64,000 nucleotides of DNA, taken from Candidatus Sysuiplasma superficiale (lineage in GTDB: Archaea; Thermoplasmatota; Thermoplasmata; Sysuiplasmatales; Sysuiplasmataceae). The translations under genes were made by a program, and so were the position numbers. Shown here piece by piece: positions 53,028 through 61,149 of the stretch. Location: positions 1 through 64,000 of the forward strand of contig JAGVSJ010000007.1 in NCBI GenBank assembly GCA_019720975.1, in the 5' to 3' direction. A model generated the notes under the pieces. The model saw nothing but the letters and a program-made list of their open reading frames with translations, ran no database searches and was not told the origin of the DNA. How positions within the stretch are numbered: position 1 is the first letter of the stretch; each line of letters starts with the position of its first letter.

Positions 53028-54162
53028 TCTGCGCCTCCTCGAAATACAGACGACCCCTGTTCATTATATCTATGAAATCATCTGCACTGCTGCTGAAAGA
53101 TGCCTTCCTGACGGCTTCCAGCGAGCGTGCAAGGGAGGAAAATACCGTATCCCTGTGGCTGTTAAGATTCTGTATCTCATAGTAGAGGAGAGGATTCTCG
53201 CGTGCGACATCAGCAGCGGTTGAAATCTGCCTGCGCAGGGTTGTGCTTGCGAATCTGTCCATTTCCGCTGCACCAATGCCGCTTCTGGAGAGCATGTCGA
53301 AAAATACGATGTTGATTGCATGAGCGGCGCCGAGAGCATATCCCATTATCTCGTCGTGCCTTGCAATATCAATCACGGTGATATTCAGACTGGTATCCCT
53401 GAAGAGGGATACTGCCGTCTCAACAGCCTCCCTGTCTCCGCAGTCGCATACAATGAGATTCTGGTCCACAAGCATCCTTGTACCAGGCCCAAACATGGGA
53501 TGTATGCTCGCAATTCTCATCCCACGGCTGATGCCGAAGCGTATCTCATTGATGAGAGGAGACTTGAGGCTGCATCCGTCTATGACAGTAGCACCGCAGG
53601 ATGCTTCGGCCAGCTGCCTTATTATGCCTGCCGTAACGGAGATTGGTGTTGAAAGTATGACAACATCTGCCATTGAAACTGCCCTGAGCAGGTCCGGTTC
53701 GAATTTGAATGGTGACGGTACTCTTTCAATATCATTTATGACAACCTCATGCCCCTGTGTGTTGAAGTAATGCGCATACCATCTTCCCATTTTTCCGTTT
53801 CCGCCGACTATGAGAATCCTCCTTGACTGCCCCTCATAGACAGATATGTCGCTCGATGTCTGAACCGAAAGAGATGCCATGATCAGCGATTTGGAGACCT
53901 CTCTTCCGATATGCCCTGGTATGCCATTCATCTCACAAATGCGCTCAGCACGCTCAATGACCTGTGCTTCAACAGTAAAGTCGCGAACAGGTACCTTTCT
54001 GTCTCTCTTCATTCTTCCTATCTTCTCCGCTTCCCTGATTCTCTCACAGACCAATTTCATGATCTGTTCATCGATTTCGCCTATTCTCCTTCTAGCTGAA
54101 TTTATGTCCTCGGTCAGTCCAATCCACTCCTCAGATACAGATCTGCCAGCGTGAGGCAGCAT
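53020..54162 (-). CDS. tyrA: Chorismate mutase–prephenate dehydrogenase fusion
   Basis: 380 residues. Residues about 18–100 form an AroQ-type chorismate mutase helix bundle (SARRRIGEIDEQIMKLVCER, EAEKIGRMKRDRKVPV). Residues 110–370 form a prephenate dehydrogenase, starting RRILIVGGNGKMGRWYAHYF and containing ASIHPMFGPG. The protein therefore makes prephenate and 4-hydroxyphenylpyruvate for tyrosine. The start at 54162 overlaps the aroC 3' end by 49 bases. A separate prephenate dehydratase for phenylalanine is not in the window. Confidence 0.93.
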   Translation of the reverse strand: MLPHAGRSVSEEWIGLTEDINSARRRIGEIDEQIMKLVCERIREAEKIGRMKRDRKVPVRDFTVEAQVIERAERICEMNGIPGHIGREVSKSLIMASLSVQTSSDISVYEGQSRRILIVGGNGKMGRWYAHYFNTQGHEVVINDIERVPSPFKFEPDLLRAVSMADVVILSTPISVTAGIIRQLAEASCGATVIDGCSLKSPLINEIRFGISRGMRIASIHPMFGPGTRMLVDQNLIVCDCGDREAVETAVSLFRDTSLNITVIDIARHDEIMGYALGAAHAINIVFFDMLSRSGIGAAEMDRFASTTLRRQISTAADVARENPLLYYEIQNLNSHRDTVFSSLARSLEAVRKASFSSSADDFIDIMNRGRLYFEEAQNV

Positions 54163-55193
54163 GCTGCCTCAACCACGATGACGGCCCTTGGCACTATACA
54201 CGGATCATGCCTTCCCCTGACTGTAAGTTCTTTCTCCTCAAATGTTCTCAGATCTATACTCTTCTGTTTTCTCGCAATTGATGAAGTCGGCTTGAATGCA
54301 GTCCTGAAGACAAGCGGCATACCGTTTGTGATACCCCCGTTGATGCCGCCGGAATTGTTCGATAACGTAACAACCTTCCCCTCAGCTGCTGAATACGAAA
54401 AGGGATCGTTATTTCTGCTGCCCCTCCATCCGCTACCCTCAAAGCCGGAACCAAATTCTATGCCCTTTACTGCTGGAATAGAAAAAATCATCTTTGACAG
54501 TTCTCCTTCTACTGTATCAAAGAAGGGTTCTCCGAGCCCGGGTGGTATGCCAACAGCAATGCACCTTATTATGCCTCCAACGCTGTCCCCCTCATTTCTG
54601 GCCCTGAGTATAGCGTCCCTCATCCTACCTGCAGCGTCGGAACCTATGCACCTGATATCGTTGCTGAAACGTTCCTTCTCCACTGTATCGAATTCATATT
54701 CACCACTGTCGTCGACATCCTCTATCCTCACAACATGTGCCGCGACTCGTATCCCCTTTCCCTTCAGAAATTGTCTTGCAACCGCACCTGCAGCAACAAC
54801 GGGAGCGGTCATCCTGCCGCTGAACTGCCCCCCTCCCCTGAAGTCAGAGTGGCCCTTGTATTTGACATATGCAGTGTAGTCTGCATGTCCCGGTCTCGGT
54901 ACAAACTGTGTCTCCGCATAGGATGCGCTGCGAACGTCCGTGTTTGGTAGCAGAAAGAGCAGAGGTGTTCCTGTCAGATGCCCATCCTTGATGCCGCTCG
55001 CTATCCTCACATCATCCTCCTCTCTCCTTGCGGTACCGATGAGCGGCGCAGGCTTCCTCATCCCGATCTCAAAGGCTATCTGTGAAACGTCTACTTGCAT
55101 TCCAGCCGGGAGACCATCGAGAACTGCGCCAACAAGCTCGCCATGACTCTCTCCGAAGAGTGTCAGCCTGAGTGCGGTTCCTATGCTGTTCAT
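54114..55193 (-). CDS. aroC: Chorismate synthase
   Basis: Removes phosphate from EPSP to give chorismate using reduced FMN. A 359-residue enzyme with the signature LTLFGESHGELVGAVLDGLP near the start, then RPGHADYTAYVKYKGHSDFR, then GGQFSGRMTAPVVAAGAVAR. ATG 55193 overlaps the aroA stop (ATGA). The upstream frame extension is ignored as it has no family character. The C-terminus carries RGRHDPCIVPRAVIVVEAA. Confidence 0.96.
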   Translation of the reverse strand: MNSIGTALRLTLFGESHGELVGAVLDGLPAGMQVDVSQIAFEIGMRKPAPLIGTARREEDDVRIASGIKDGHLTGTPLLFLLPNTDVRSASYAETQFVPRPGHADYTAYVKYKGHSDFRGGGQFSGRMTAPVVAAGAVARQFLKGKGIRVAAHVVRIEDVDDSGEYEFDTVEKERFSNDIRCIGSDAAGRMRDAILRARNEGDSVGGIIRCIAVGIPPGLGEPFFDTVEGELSKMIFSIPAVKGIEFGSGFEGSGWRGSRNNDPFSYSAAEGKVVTLSNNSGGINGGITNGMPLVFRTAFKPTSSIARKQKSIDLRTFEEKELTVRGRHDPCIVPRAVIVVEAACCLTLADLYLRSGLD

Positions 55194-56452
55194 CTCACGC
55201 TCACCCTCCCTCCAAGCTGAACGACATCGCTCACGAAGGATGGGTAGGAAACGGTGTAGCACTCTGCATCCTTCACCACTATTCCGCTGCGGGAGGAGAG
55301 TCCCAGGACGCAGGCAGCCATTGCAATCCTGTGGTCCCCAAAGGAGTCCACGACACCTCCTCTCACACTTCCGCCGTTCACTGTAATTGTTTCAGATTGA
55401 GCGGATGCATCAACGCCTGCATTCAGAAGCATGGATAGTGTTGTTTCCACCCTGTCGGTCTCCTTGAGCCTCAGGTTATGAGGACCACTTATGCGGCTCC
55501 TCCCCTTTGCCGAAGATGCTATCGCACAGACTGTCGGGAAAAGGTCGGGGGACTCGGTGCAGTCCACATCCGCCGGCAGGAGTTCGTTGCATCCGACTGT
55601 TACCGCGTCGCCATTCCTTGAGACGGAGCAGTTGAAATCCTTCAATATGTCCAGCATTGTCGCATCAGCCTGAATGAAGTCATCGCTGAGAGAGCGGACG
55701 GTCACGTTACCGCCCGTGACTGCTGCGGCTGCAAAGAGAAAGGATGCGGAAGAGTAGTCACCCGGGACGGTGATATCCCTTGCCCTGTATTCACATCCTC
55801 CGTCAAAGAACAGAATGCCACTGTCCAGATCTGCCCTGCCTCCGAAATACCTGACCATCTGGAGCGTGAGTTCAAGGTACGCCTTTGACTGAATGCCCCT
55901 GACAAGTCTGATTTCGGTCGGACTTTGCTTCAACGGGCAGGACATTGCAAATGATGAGGCAAACTGCGAACTTATGTCTCCTTCCAGAGTGGCACTTTCT
56001 CCATCCATCACGCCTCCGAATACCGCAGGAAGCCTTCCGTTGTTGAGTGTCGAAAATGCCCTGCCACCGAGCTGCACCACCGTGTCAATTGCGGGCTCCA
56101 TCGGCCGCCGCTTCAGTGAGCGATCGCCTGTAATGACTGCGCATCCGTCCATCAGCGCACATATTGAACTGAGAAGCCTGGCAGTCGTTCCTGAGTTGCC
56201 AGCATCTATAACATCTTCAGCCTGATGCATCCTCCCTTCCATCAGAATGCCACCGTCCTCCGTTATGTTTGAACCCATTAACCTTGCCGCTCCGATGGTG
56301 CTCCTTGTGTCGTCGCTGAGAAGGGGATTTCGAACTGTCATCCTCCCGCCTGAGAGAAGAGCAAACAGTACTGCCCTGTGAGTGATGCTCTTCGACGGCG
56401 GTGCGCTGATTTCTCCTGCGATACCTGTCGAATGTTCAGAGAAGAGTTCCAT
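55190..56452 (-). CDS. aroA: 3-phosphoshikimate 1-carboxyvinyltransferase (EPSP synthase)
   Basis: Transfers enolpyruvyl to shikimate-3-phosphate. A 420-residue two-domain enzyme with ISAPPSKSITHRAVLFALL, the glyphosate-loop region DAGNSGTTARLLSSICALM and the LKETDRVETTLSMLLNAGV and DSFGDHRIAMAACVLGL motifs. Start ATG 56452 overlaps the shikimate kinase end by 17 bases. An open frame upstream lacks family similarity. Confidence 0.95.
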   Translation of the reverse strand: MELFSEHSTGIAGEISAPPSKSITHRAVLFALLSGGRMTVRNPLLSDDTRSTIGAARLMGSNITEDGGILMEGRMHQAEDVIDAGNSGTTARLLSSICALMDGCAVITGDRSLKRRPMEPAIDTVVQLGGRAFSTLNNGRLPAVFGGVMDGESATLEGDISSQFASSFAMSCPLKQSPTEIRLVRGIQSKAYLELTLQMVRYFGGRADLDSGILFFDGGCEYRARDITVPGDYSSASFLFAAAAVTGGNVTVRSLSDDFIQADATMLDILKDFNCSVSRNGDAVTVGCNELLPADVDCTESPDLFPTVCAIASSAKGRSRISGPHNLRLKETDRVETTLSMLLNAGVDASAQSETITVNGGSVRGGVVDSFGDHRIAMAACVLGLSSRSGIVVKDAECYTVSYPSFVSDVVQLGGRVSVR

Positions 56453-57302
56453 TGCTGGACACCCCCCTTGCACGGCATACAACTGTCCGGCCGTAACCGC
56501 TGAGTGAGCGCAGTACTCCCGGCATTTCCCTTCCTGTGCAGAGAGCAAAGAGAGCAGGTCCTGTTCCGGTGATGCCCGCAACAGCAGCGCCTTCAATCAG
56601 TGAAGAGAGAAGTGGCGATGGATCTATCGAAAGTATTCTGGAGAGTATGAGCGAATTTGATAGTGCCGCCTCTCTGTAGAGCGAGAGGACGGCCATGCGG
56701 TATGCCTGAAGCATTCCCTCCCTCCACTTCCTCAGTTCCGGCAGTGGAAGCTTTCCCTTCACTATGGCCCTTTCCGGTATGGAATAAACCACCCTGTATT
56801 TTCTCCTGAATGAAAGCCTGCGTTCCATTCTCATCCTTCTGTTGTCCGCAAATACCAAACCGCCGTAGTGACATGCCGCAGCATCGTCGAAAGCGCCTGT
56901 GACTGAGACGCCTGCCCTTATGGAAGCCCTGGCTGCAAGACGTAGAATGCTCAGAGTGGGAAGTCTGACTCCGTAGGCGTCCAGAAGGGCACGAACAGCA
57001 GCCACTGAAACACTGCTGCTGCTCTTCATTCCCCTTGACGGTGGTATTTCAGACCGTGTCTCAATATACAGCCCTCTCCTCCCGGTCTTGTTGAAACGGG
57101 AGGTTACCGCAACACATTCCCTGATAAGAGCATCACTCATATCAGGCATGTCCCTGATGAGCACAACGATGTCCCTACCTTCCTCGAGCTTTACACTGAC
57201 AGTGCTTCTCAGGTCGGTACCGGCCGTAACACCGCGGAATGATGATATCGCGCTGACAATGGTCACCGCGCCGTACTCACTGCAGACGGAATCGAATTTC
57301 AC
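56436..57302 (-). CDS. aroK: Shikimate kinase, archaeal GHMP type
   Basis: Phosphorylates shikimate but belongs to the GHMP kinases and is unrelated to bacterial AroK. A 288-residue protein with the ATP loop IPPSRGMKSSSSVSVAAVRA near residue 85 and the C-terminal GAAVAGITGTGPALFALC, typical of the family. GTG 57302 overlaps the aroDE stop (GTGA), so I chose it over upstream frame extension. Confidence 0.93.
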   Translation of the reverse strand: MKFDSVCSEYGAVTIVSAISSFRGVTAGTDLRSTVSVKLEEGRDIVVLIRDMPDMSDALIRECVAVTSRFNKTGRRGLYIETRSEIPPSRGMKSSSSVSVAAVRALLDAYGVRLPTLSILRLAARASIRAGVSVTGAFDDAAACHYGGLVFADNRRMRMERRLSFRRKYRVVYSIPERAIVKGKLPLPELRKWREGMLQAYRMAVLSLYREAALSNSLILSRILSIDPSPLLSSLIEGAAVAGITGTGPALFALCTGREMPGVLRSLSGYGRTVVCRARGVSSNGTLL

Positions 57303-58699
57303 AGGTTCTTCCCTCCAGTGAGCATTGCGATCATGTCGCTTACAGGCGCCTCCCTGCCGGTCCACAATCTGAAGGACTCAGCTGCCTGAATTGCGAGTAT
57401 CTTCTCTCCACCTGTATAGTCGCATCCCCTTTCTTCTGCGAAACGCCGAAAAGGTCTTTCCGTGTCTGAATATACAAAGTCAATGACGCTGCCGAAACTG
57501 TCTGCGCTTATCTCATGCGGCAGAACGTCGTCCTTACCCTCCATTCCGATGGGCGTGCAGTTGACAAGAAGGTCATATCTTCTGCCTGGAACATGTGCCA
57601 GATGCGGTAGGTTGAATGAATCGAGAAGCGCTTCCACCCTCCTTCTGTCCCTCGAAATGACTGTTATTTTCCAGTCCTCAAGAGCTGCAACAGCGGCCCT
57701 TGCTGCGCCGCCGGCACCGAATATCAGCGCACTTCCCGGATCCATTGCCTCTGTGACCTTCCTGAAGGCTGTGTAGTCTGTGTTGTAACCAGTCAGGACA
57801 CCAGACTTGTTTACGACGGTGTTGACAGCACCGATGCGTCTGATCTCAGACGGTACTTCGTCAATGTACCTGAGCACTGTCTCCTTGTAAGGCATGGTGA
57901 CATTCACTCCTCTTGCCCCTGCTTCTCTTGCATTGATGAAGAAGAATGGCAGATCTCCCGCATCCTCCACATCAAATGGCAGATACAGCCCCTTGAGACC
58001 GCAGCTCTTGAGTGCAAAATTCTGTATCAACGGCGAAAGACTGTGGCTGACTGAACGCCCTATCAGAAGAAGCAGAAAGCCGTTCTCCACATCCATCATC
58101 TCTTCCAGCGAAAGCTGTCCCTCCGCTGTCCTTTCATCCATTCCGAGGGATGCATAGCACCAAGGGTCATTCCTGCGCATCGATGCAATCCTGGTCAGCA
58201 TGCCGAATTTACCCATAGAGAAGGCAATCGCCCTTCCCTCTGCCCGTTCAGGTATGCAGTGAAGCATCTCAGATGCCGACCTGAATGAGTGGGATGTTGA
58301 GACACACTTGGCTATCCTGCCGTAATGCAGTTCCTTCAGAATTATCTTCTCTGCGTCCGCGGCAGAATCTATCCTGCCATGGTGGGACACCACCAGCTTG
58401 GGCCTGAGCCAATCCGGGATGGAAAGCGTCTCTGCATCACTGAGATCAATGTCGACAAATCTGAAGGGGGCGAAAAGAGAAGCGGCTTCAGGGGAGCTCA
58501 AAAGCCCAACCGATCTGCCCTTCAGTGTTACAATCTTCTCAGCATGTATTGAGGCGGATATTTTAACCAGCTGCTCAGGTGACGGTTCATCGAGAGAATC
58601 AATGCGTATCTCTATTAGTCTGGCACCTCTTCGTTCAGCAGAGACAGCCTTCCTTATGACCTCATCCGGATTCCTGCCGGAAACAGAGACACATATCAT
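57299..58699 (-). CDS. aroDE: Bifunctional 3-dehydroquinate dehydratase–shikimate dehydrogenase
   Basis: 466 residues that join two pathway steps. The first 200 form a type I dehydroquinase (VSGRNPDEVIRKAVSAERRG, GARLIEIRIDSLDE, the Schiff-base lysine in YGRIAKCVSTSHSF). The rest is shikimate dehydrogenase: IGRSVSHSLSPLIQNFALK, GVNVTMPYKETVLRYID, GAVNTVV, the NADP loop FGAGGAARAAVAAL and VNCTPIGM. The order AroD then AroE is the same as in plants. It lies nine bases after the DHQ synthase II stop. Confidence 0.95.
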   Translation of the reverse strand: MICVSVSGRNPDEVIRKAVSAERRGARLIEIRIDSLDEPSPEQLVKISASIHAEKIVTLKGRSVGLLSSPEAASLFAPFRFVDIDLSDAETLSIPDWLRPKLVVSHHGRIDSAADAEKIILKELHYGRIAKCVSTSHSFRSASEMLHCIPERAEGRAIAFSMGKFGMLTRIASMRRNDPWCYASLGMDERTAEGQLSLEEMMDVENGFLLLLIGRSVSHSLSPLIQNFALKSCGLKGLYLPFDVEDAGDLPFFFINAREAGARGVNVTMPYKETVLRYIDEVPSEIRRIGAVNTVVNKSGVLTGYNTDYTAFRKVTEAMDPGSALIFGAGGAARAAVAALEDWKITVISRDRRRVEALLDSFNLPHLAHVPGRRYDLLVNCTPIGMEGKDDVLPHEISADSFGSVIDFVYSDTERPFRRFAEERGCDYTGGEKILAIQAAESFRLWTGREAPVSDMIAMLTGGKNL

Positions 58700-58708
58700 T
58701 CTGAACCG

Positions 58709-59740
58709 TTACCTCTCAAAAACAGTTTCCCTGACACTGACACCGAAATGCCTTCCGCCCTTCTGTGTATGGACAAGAACCCTGTCACCCTTCTTCAGTG
58801 ATGTGACCGGTATTGTCCCTGTTGGCGTGCAGAGATTCACAGTCTCCGCATTCTGAAGGATTATGCTGCACTCCTCCCCTCCTACATTGGCCTCAAGAAG
58901 TAGGAGAGGCCTCCTCTCGATCTTCGCCCTTCCGACGGTTACATAGCGTGAGGTGCCATCCTGGCTAACGGCAGGTATGCGGTCCCCTGCCCTTATCTCC
59001 GAAAGATACTTCGTCCTTCCCTTTTCACCAAGAATGTATGAGTGCACTGGGCCGGCGTTGACCCTGAAGGGCCTTGGGTTGACATACTTGCTTTCTAGCG
59101 ACTCCGAATGCACTAGAAACAGGAATGAGGACTGAGAACCAACGAGCATGCCCTCTCCCTTTGAGAGAAGGGAGCAGGTATCGATGCAGACCCTGTCACC
59201 CATACCTGCAGATCTTATGCCGGTGATTTCACCTTCCTGCAGTGCATATACCGTGTTTTTCGATCGCATCAGCTCCTGCAACGCTACAAGCTGGTTCCTC
59301 CCAGAAACATCTGCAAGTATGCCGTCAACGCCCCTTTCAAGCGTATTGAGGAAGAGTGTGGCCTCCTCTACATCTGAGGTACATGCAACAAGCCTGGTGC
59401 CGCTATGCGAGCAGGTGGCTATAAGGTTCTCCACAGGAATGACCTTCCAGTCGTTTACCCTGACAACCAGAAGGCCGTATTTCATGGATGATTCATCAGG
59501 CATATCATCCTCACCTGCAATGTCGACAAAGGTGCCGATCCTTGCACCTCCTGAGATCACACTGTCTCCTTCAATCTCAATGTGATTGAACCTCAGGCTC
59601 CCCTGCATCTCCGCATCCTCCGCTGGAAGGACGAGATCTTCAAACCCGAGTTCGACAGCTTCGATTGCCAGCCTCCTTCTGGACCGGGCGTCGCTGTCGT
59701 TAATCCTGATCCAGATAAATTTATCCTCAGCCACAGTCAT
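58709..59740 (-). CDS. aroB': 3-dehydroquinate synthase II (AroB')
   Basis: The archaeal enzyme that deaminates and cyclises ADTH to 3-dehydroquinate, unrelated to bacterial AroB. A 343-residue protein starting [20 protein letters not shown] and containing the conserved [15 protein letters not shown] and [14 protein letters not shown]. Its start overlaps the ADTH synthase stop by four bases (ATGA). Confidence 0.93.
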   Translation of the reverse strand: MTVAEDKFIWIRINDSDARSRRRLAIEAVELGFEDLVLPAEDAEMQGSLRFNHIEIEGDSVISGGARIGTFVDIAGEDDMPDESSMKYGLLVVRVNDWKVIPVENLIATCSHSGTRLVACTSDVEEATLFLNTLERGVDGILADVSGRNQLVALQELMRSKNTVYALQEGEITGIRSAGMGDRVCIDTCSLLSKGEGMLVGSQSSFLFLVHSESLESKYVNPRPFRVNAGPVHSYILGEKGRTKYLSEIRAGDRIPAVSQDGTSRYVTVGRAKIERRPLLLLEANVGGEECSIILQNAETVNLCTPTGTIPVTSLKKGDRVLVHTQKGGRHFGVSVRETVFER

Positions 59741-60528
59741 CCCAGCAGTTTCATGGCATCTTCGACTTCCCCGTTTCTGAAAACAATTTGCGAAAGTGCC
59801 GATGTCATTGCAACCGGATCCCTGTGCTGCCAGATATTCCTGCCAATGGATATACCGCGGGCCCCGGCATTCATTGCCCCCTTAGCCATTCCCAGAACCT
59901 CGCGATCGGATGTCAGCTTCGGTCCGCCAGCGATGAGGACAGGTGCGGGACATGCCTTGACCACCTCATGGAAAGTACTCTCATCGCCAGTGTAGTTGAC
60001 CTTTACGACATCAGCCCCTAGTTCAGCCCCCACTCTTGCGACATGCCTTAGCAGATCGACATCGTACGGATCGCGTATATCCTTCCCACGGGGATACATC
60101 ATCGCGAGAAGTGGCATGCCCCAGTTCCTGCAATCCCTTACAACGCGCCCTGCGTCCTCCAGCATCTTCGCATCATCTTCCGCACCTATGTTTACATGTA
60201 TGGATATGCCATCCGCGCCAAGCTGTATACCCTCCTCAACCCCCGCAACGAGGACCTTTGAATTTGGGGTGGGGGAGAGCCTGGTGCTTGCTGATATGTG
60301 GACAATGAGCCCTATGTCTTTGCCGTGACCTCTGTGCCCGAACTCGACCAGCCCCTTATGTATGACTATTGCCGTTGCCCCGCCATGAGAAACTTTATCA
60401 ATGGTGTCCCTGATGTCGATGATGCCCGGAAGCGGTCCCTCCGACATGCCGTGATCCATCGGAACAATGAGAGCTGAGCGGGATTCCCTGTCAAATATCC
60501 TTTCCAGCCTTATCTGTTTTCCAATCAT
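59737..60528 (-). CDS. aroA': 2-amino-3,7-dideoxy-D-threo-hept-6-ulosonate (ADTH) synthase
   Basis: A class I aldolase that condenses aspartate semialdehyde with a 6-deoxy-ketohexose phosphate, the first step of the archaeal shikimate route. The 263-residue protein from ATG 60528 begins [20 protein letters not shown] and has [15 protein letters not shown] and the Schiff-base lysine region [15 protein letters not shown] gattaaaag element on the minus strand about 25 bases before ATG 60528 supports that start. First gene of the 16-gene operon. Confidence 0.93.
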   Translation of the reverse strand: MIGKQIRLERIFDRESRSALIVPMDHGMSEGPLPGIIDIRDTIDKVSHGGATAIVIHKGLVEFGHRGHGKDIGLIVHISASTRLSPTPNSKVLVAGVEEGIQLGADGISIHVNIGAEDDAKMLEDAGRVVRDCRNWGMPLLAMMYPRGKDIRDPYDVDLLRHVARVGAELGADVVKVNYTGDESTFHEVVKACPAPVLIAGGPKLTSDREVLGMAKGAMNAGARGISIGRNIWQHRDPVAMTSALSQIVFRNGEVEDAMKLLG

Positions 60529-60562
60529 CCAAATACCGTAAGACACTTTTAATCAGACAACA

Positions 60563-60586
60563 TATTTATACATTATTGTATAAATA
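60563..60586 (+). promoter_or_regulatory. Palindromic operator candidate with back-to-back TATA boxes
   Basis: A perfect inverted repeat, tatttataca–ttat–tgtataaata. It lies between the aromatic operon (start 60528, minus) and the HTH–ACT regulator gene (start 60602, plus). The right arm contains a TATA box for the regulator. The left arm lies about 35 bases upstream of the operon start. A dimeric regulator bound here would block both promoters. Confidence 0.7.
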
Positions 60587-60601
60587 CATACGTTGACTGT
60601 G

Positions 60602-61102
60602 ATGATTGAAAAGATAGTCATGGAATTCGGTGCCTATCCGAGCCAGTCGAAGGTCGCGCGGGCGATGCTGCAGTTTGGTTTCAGTGTCAGGGATGGCAAC
60701 ATTTACTGTGGTGAGGTGAAACTGAGCGATGTTTCAATCGCAAGAGCGCTTGGAGTTGACAGGCGTGTTGTGAAGGCGACTGCCAGGACAATATCGGACA
60801 GCAGAGAACTTTCAAAATTTTTCCGTTATCTGAAGCCTGTGGCGAACCTGAAGGATGCAGGACCTGAGATAGGATGGAGCACCATCGAAATCACTCCGGA
60901 CGATGCTGACAAGCCTGGAATACTCGCTGATGTTTCAAGGATAATTGCTGATGCCGGCATAAGCATCAGGCAGGCAATTGTGGAAGACCCCGAGCTTTCT
61001 GAGAATCCGAAGCTCTATGTTGTCACATCCTCAGAAGTTCCTTCCGGACTGATACCTGTGCTGCGCAGGGCAAAAGGTGTCAGGGAATTGACGCTGAAGT
61101 AG
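60602..61102 (+). CDS. HTH–ACT domain regulator, candidate aromatic-pathway repressor
   Basis: A regulator of about 166 residues. Residues 1–75 hold an HTH-like part (VARAMLQFGFSV, DVSIARALGVDRRVVKATAR). The C-terminal half is an ACT domain (about 90–165, STIEITPDDADKPGILADVS). ACT domains bind amino acids, so the protein could sense tryptophan, tyrosine or another end product. The track frame begins at TTG 60593, but ATG 60602 fits the TATA box better. The gene faces away from the aro/trp operon across a shared palindrome. Confidence 0.85.
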   Translation: MIEKIVMEFGAYPSQSKVARAMLQFGFSVRDGNIYCGEVKLSDVSIARALGVDRRVVKATARTISDSRELSKFFRYLKPVANLKDAGPEIGWSTIEITPDDADKPGILADVSRIIADAGISIRQAIVEDPELSENPKLYVVTSSEVPSGLIPVLRRAKGVRELTLK

Positions 61103-61149
61103 GACTGCAGACAGATATCGTGCATATCATACGGTGGAGAATGTGAGGG

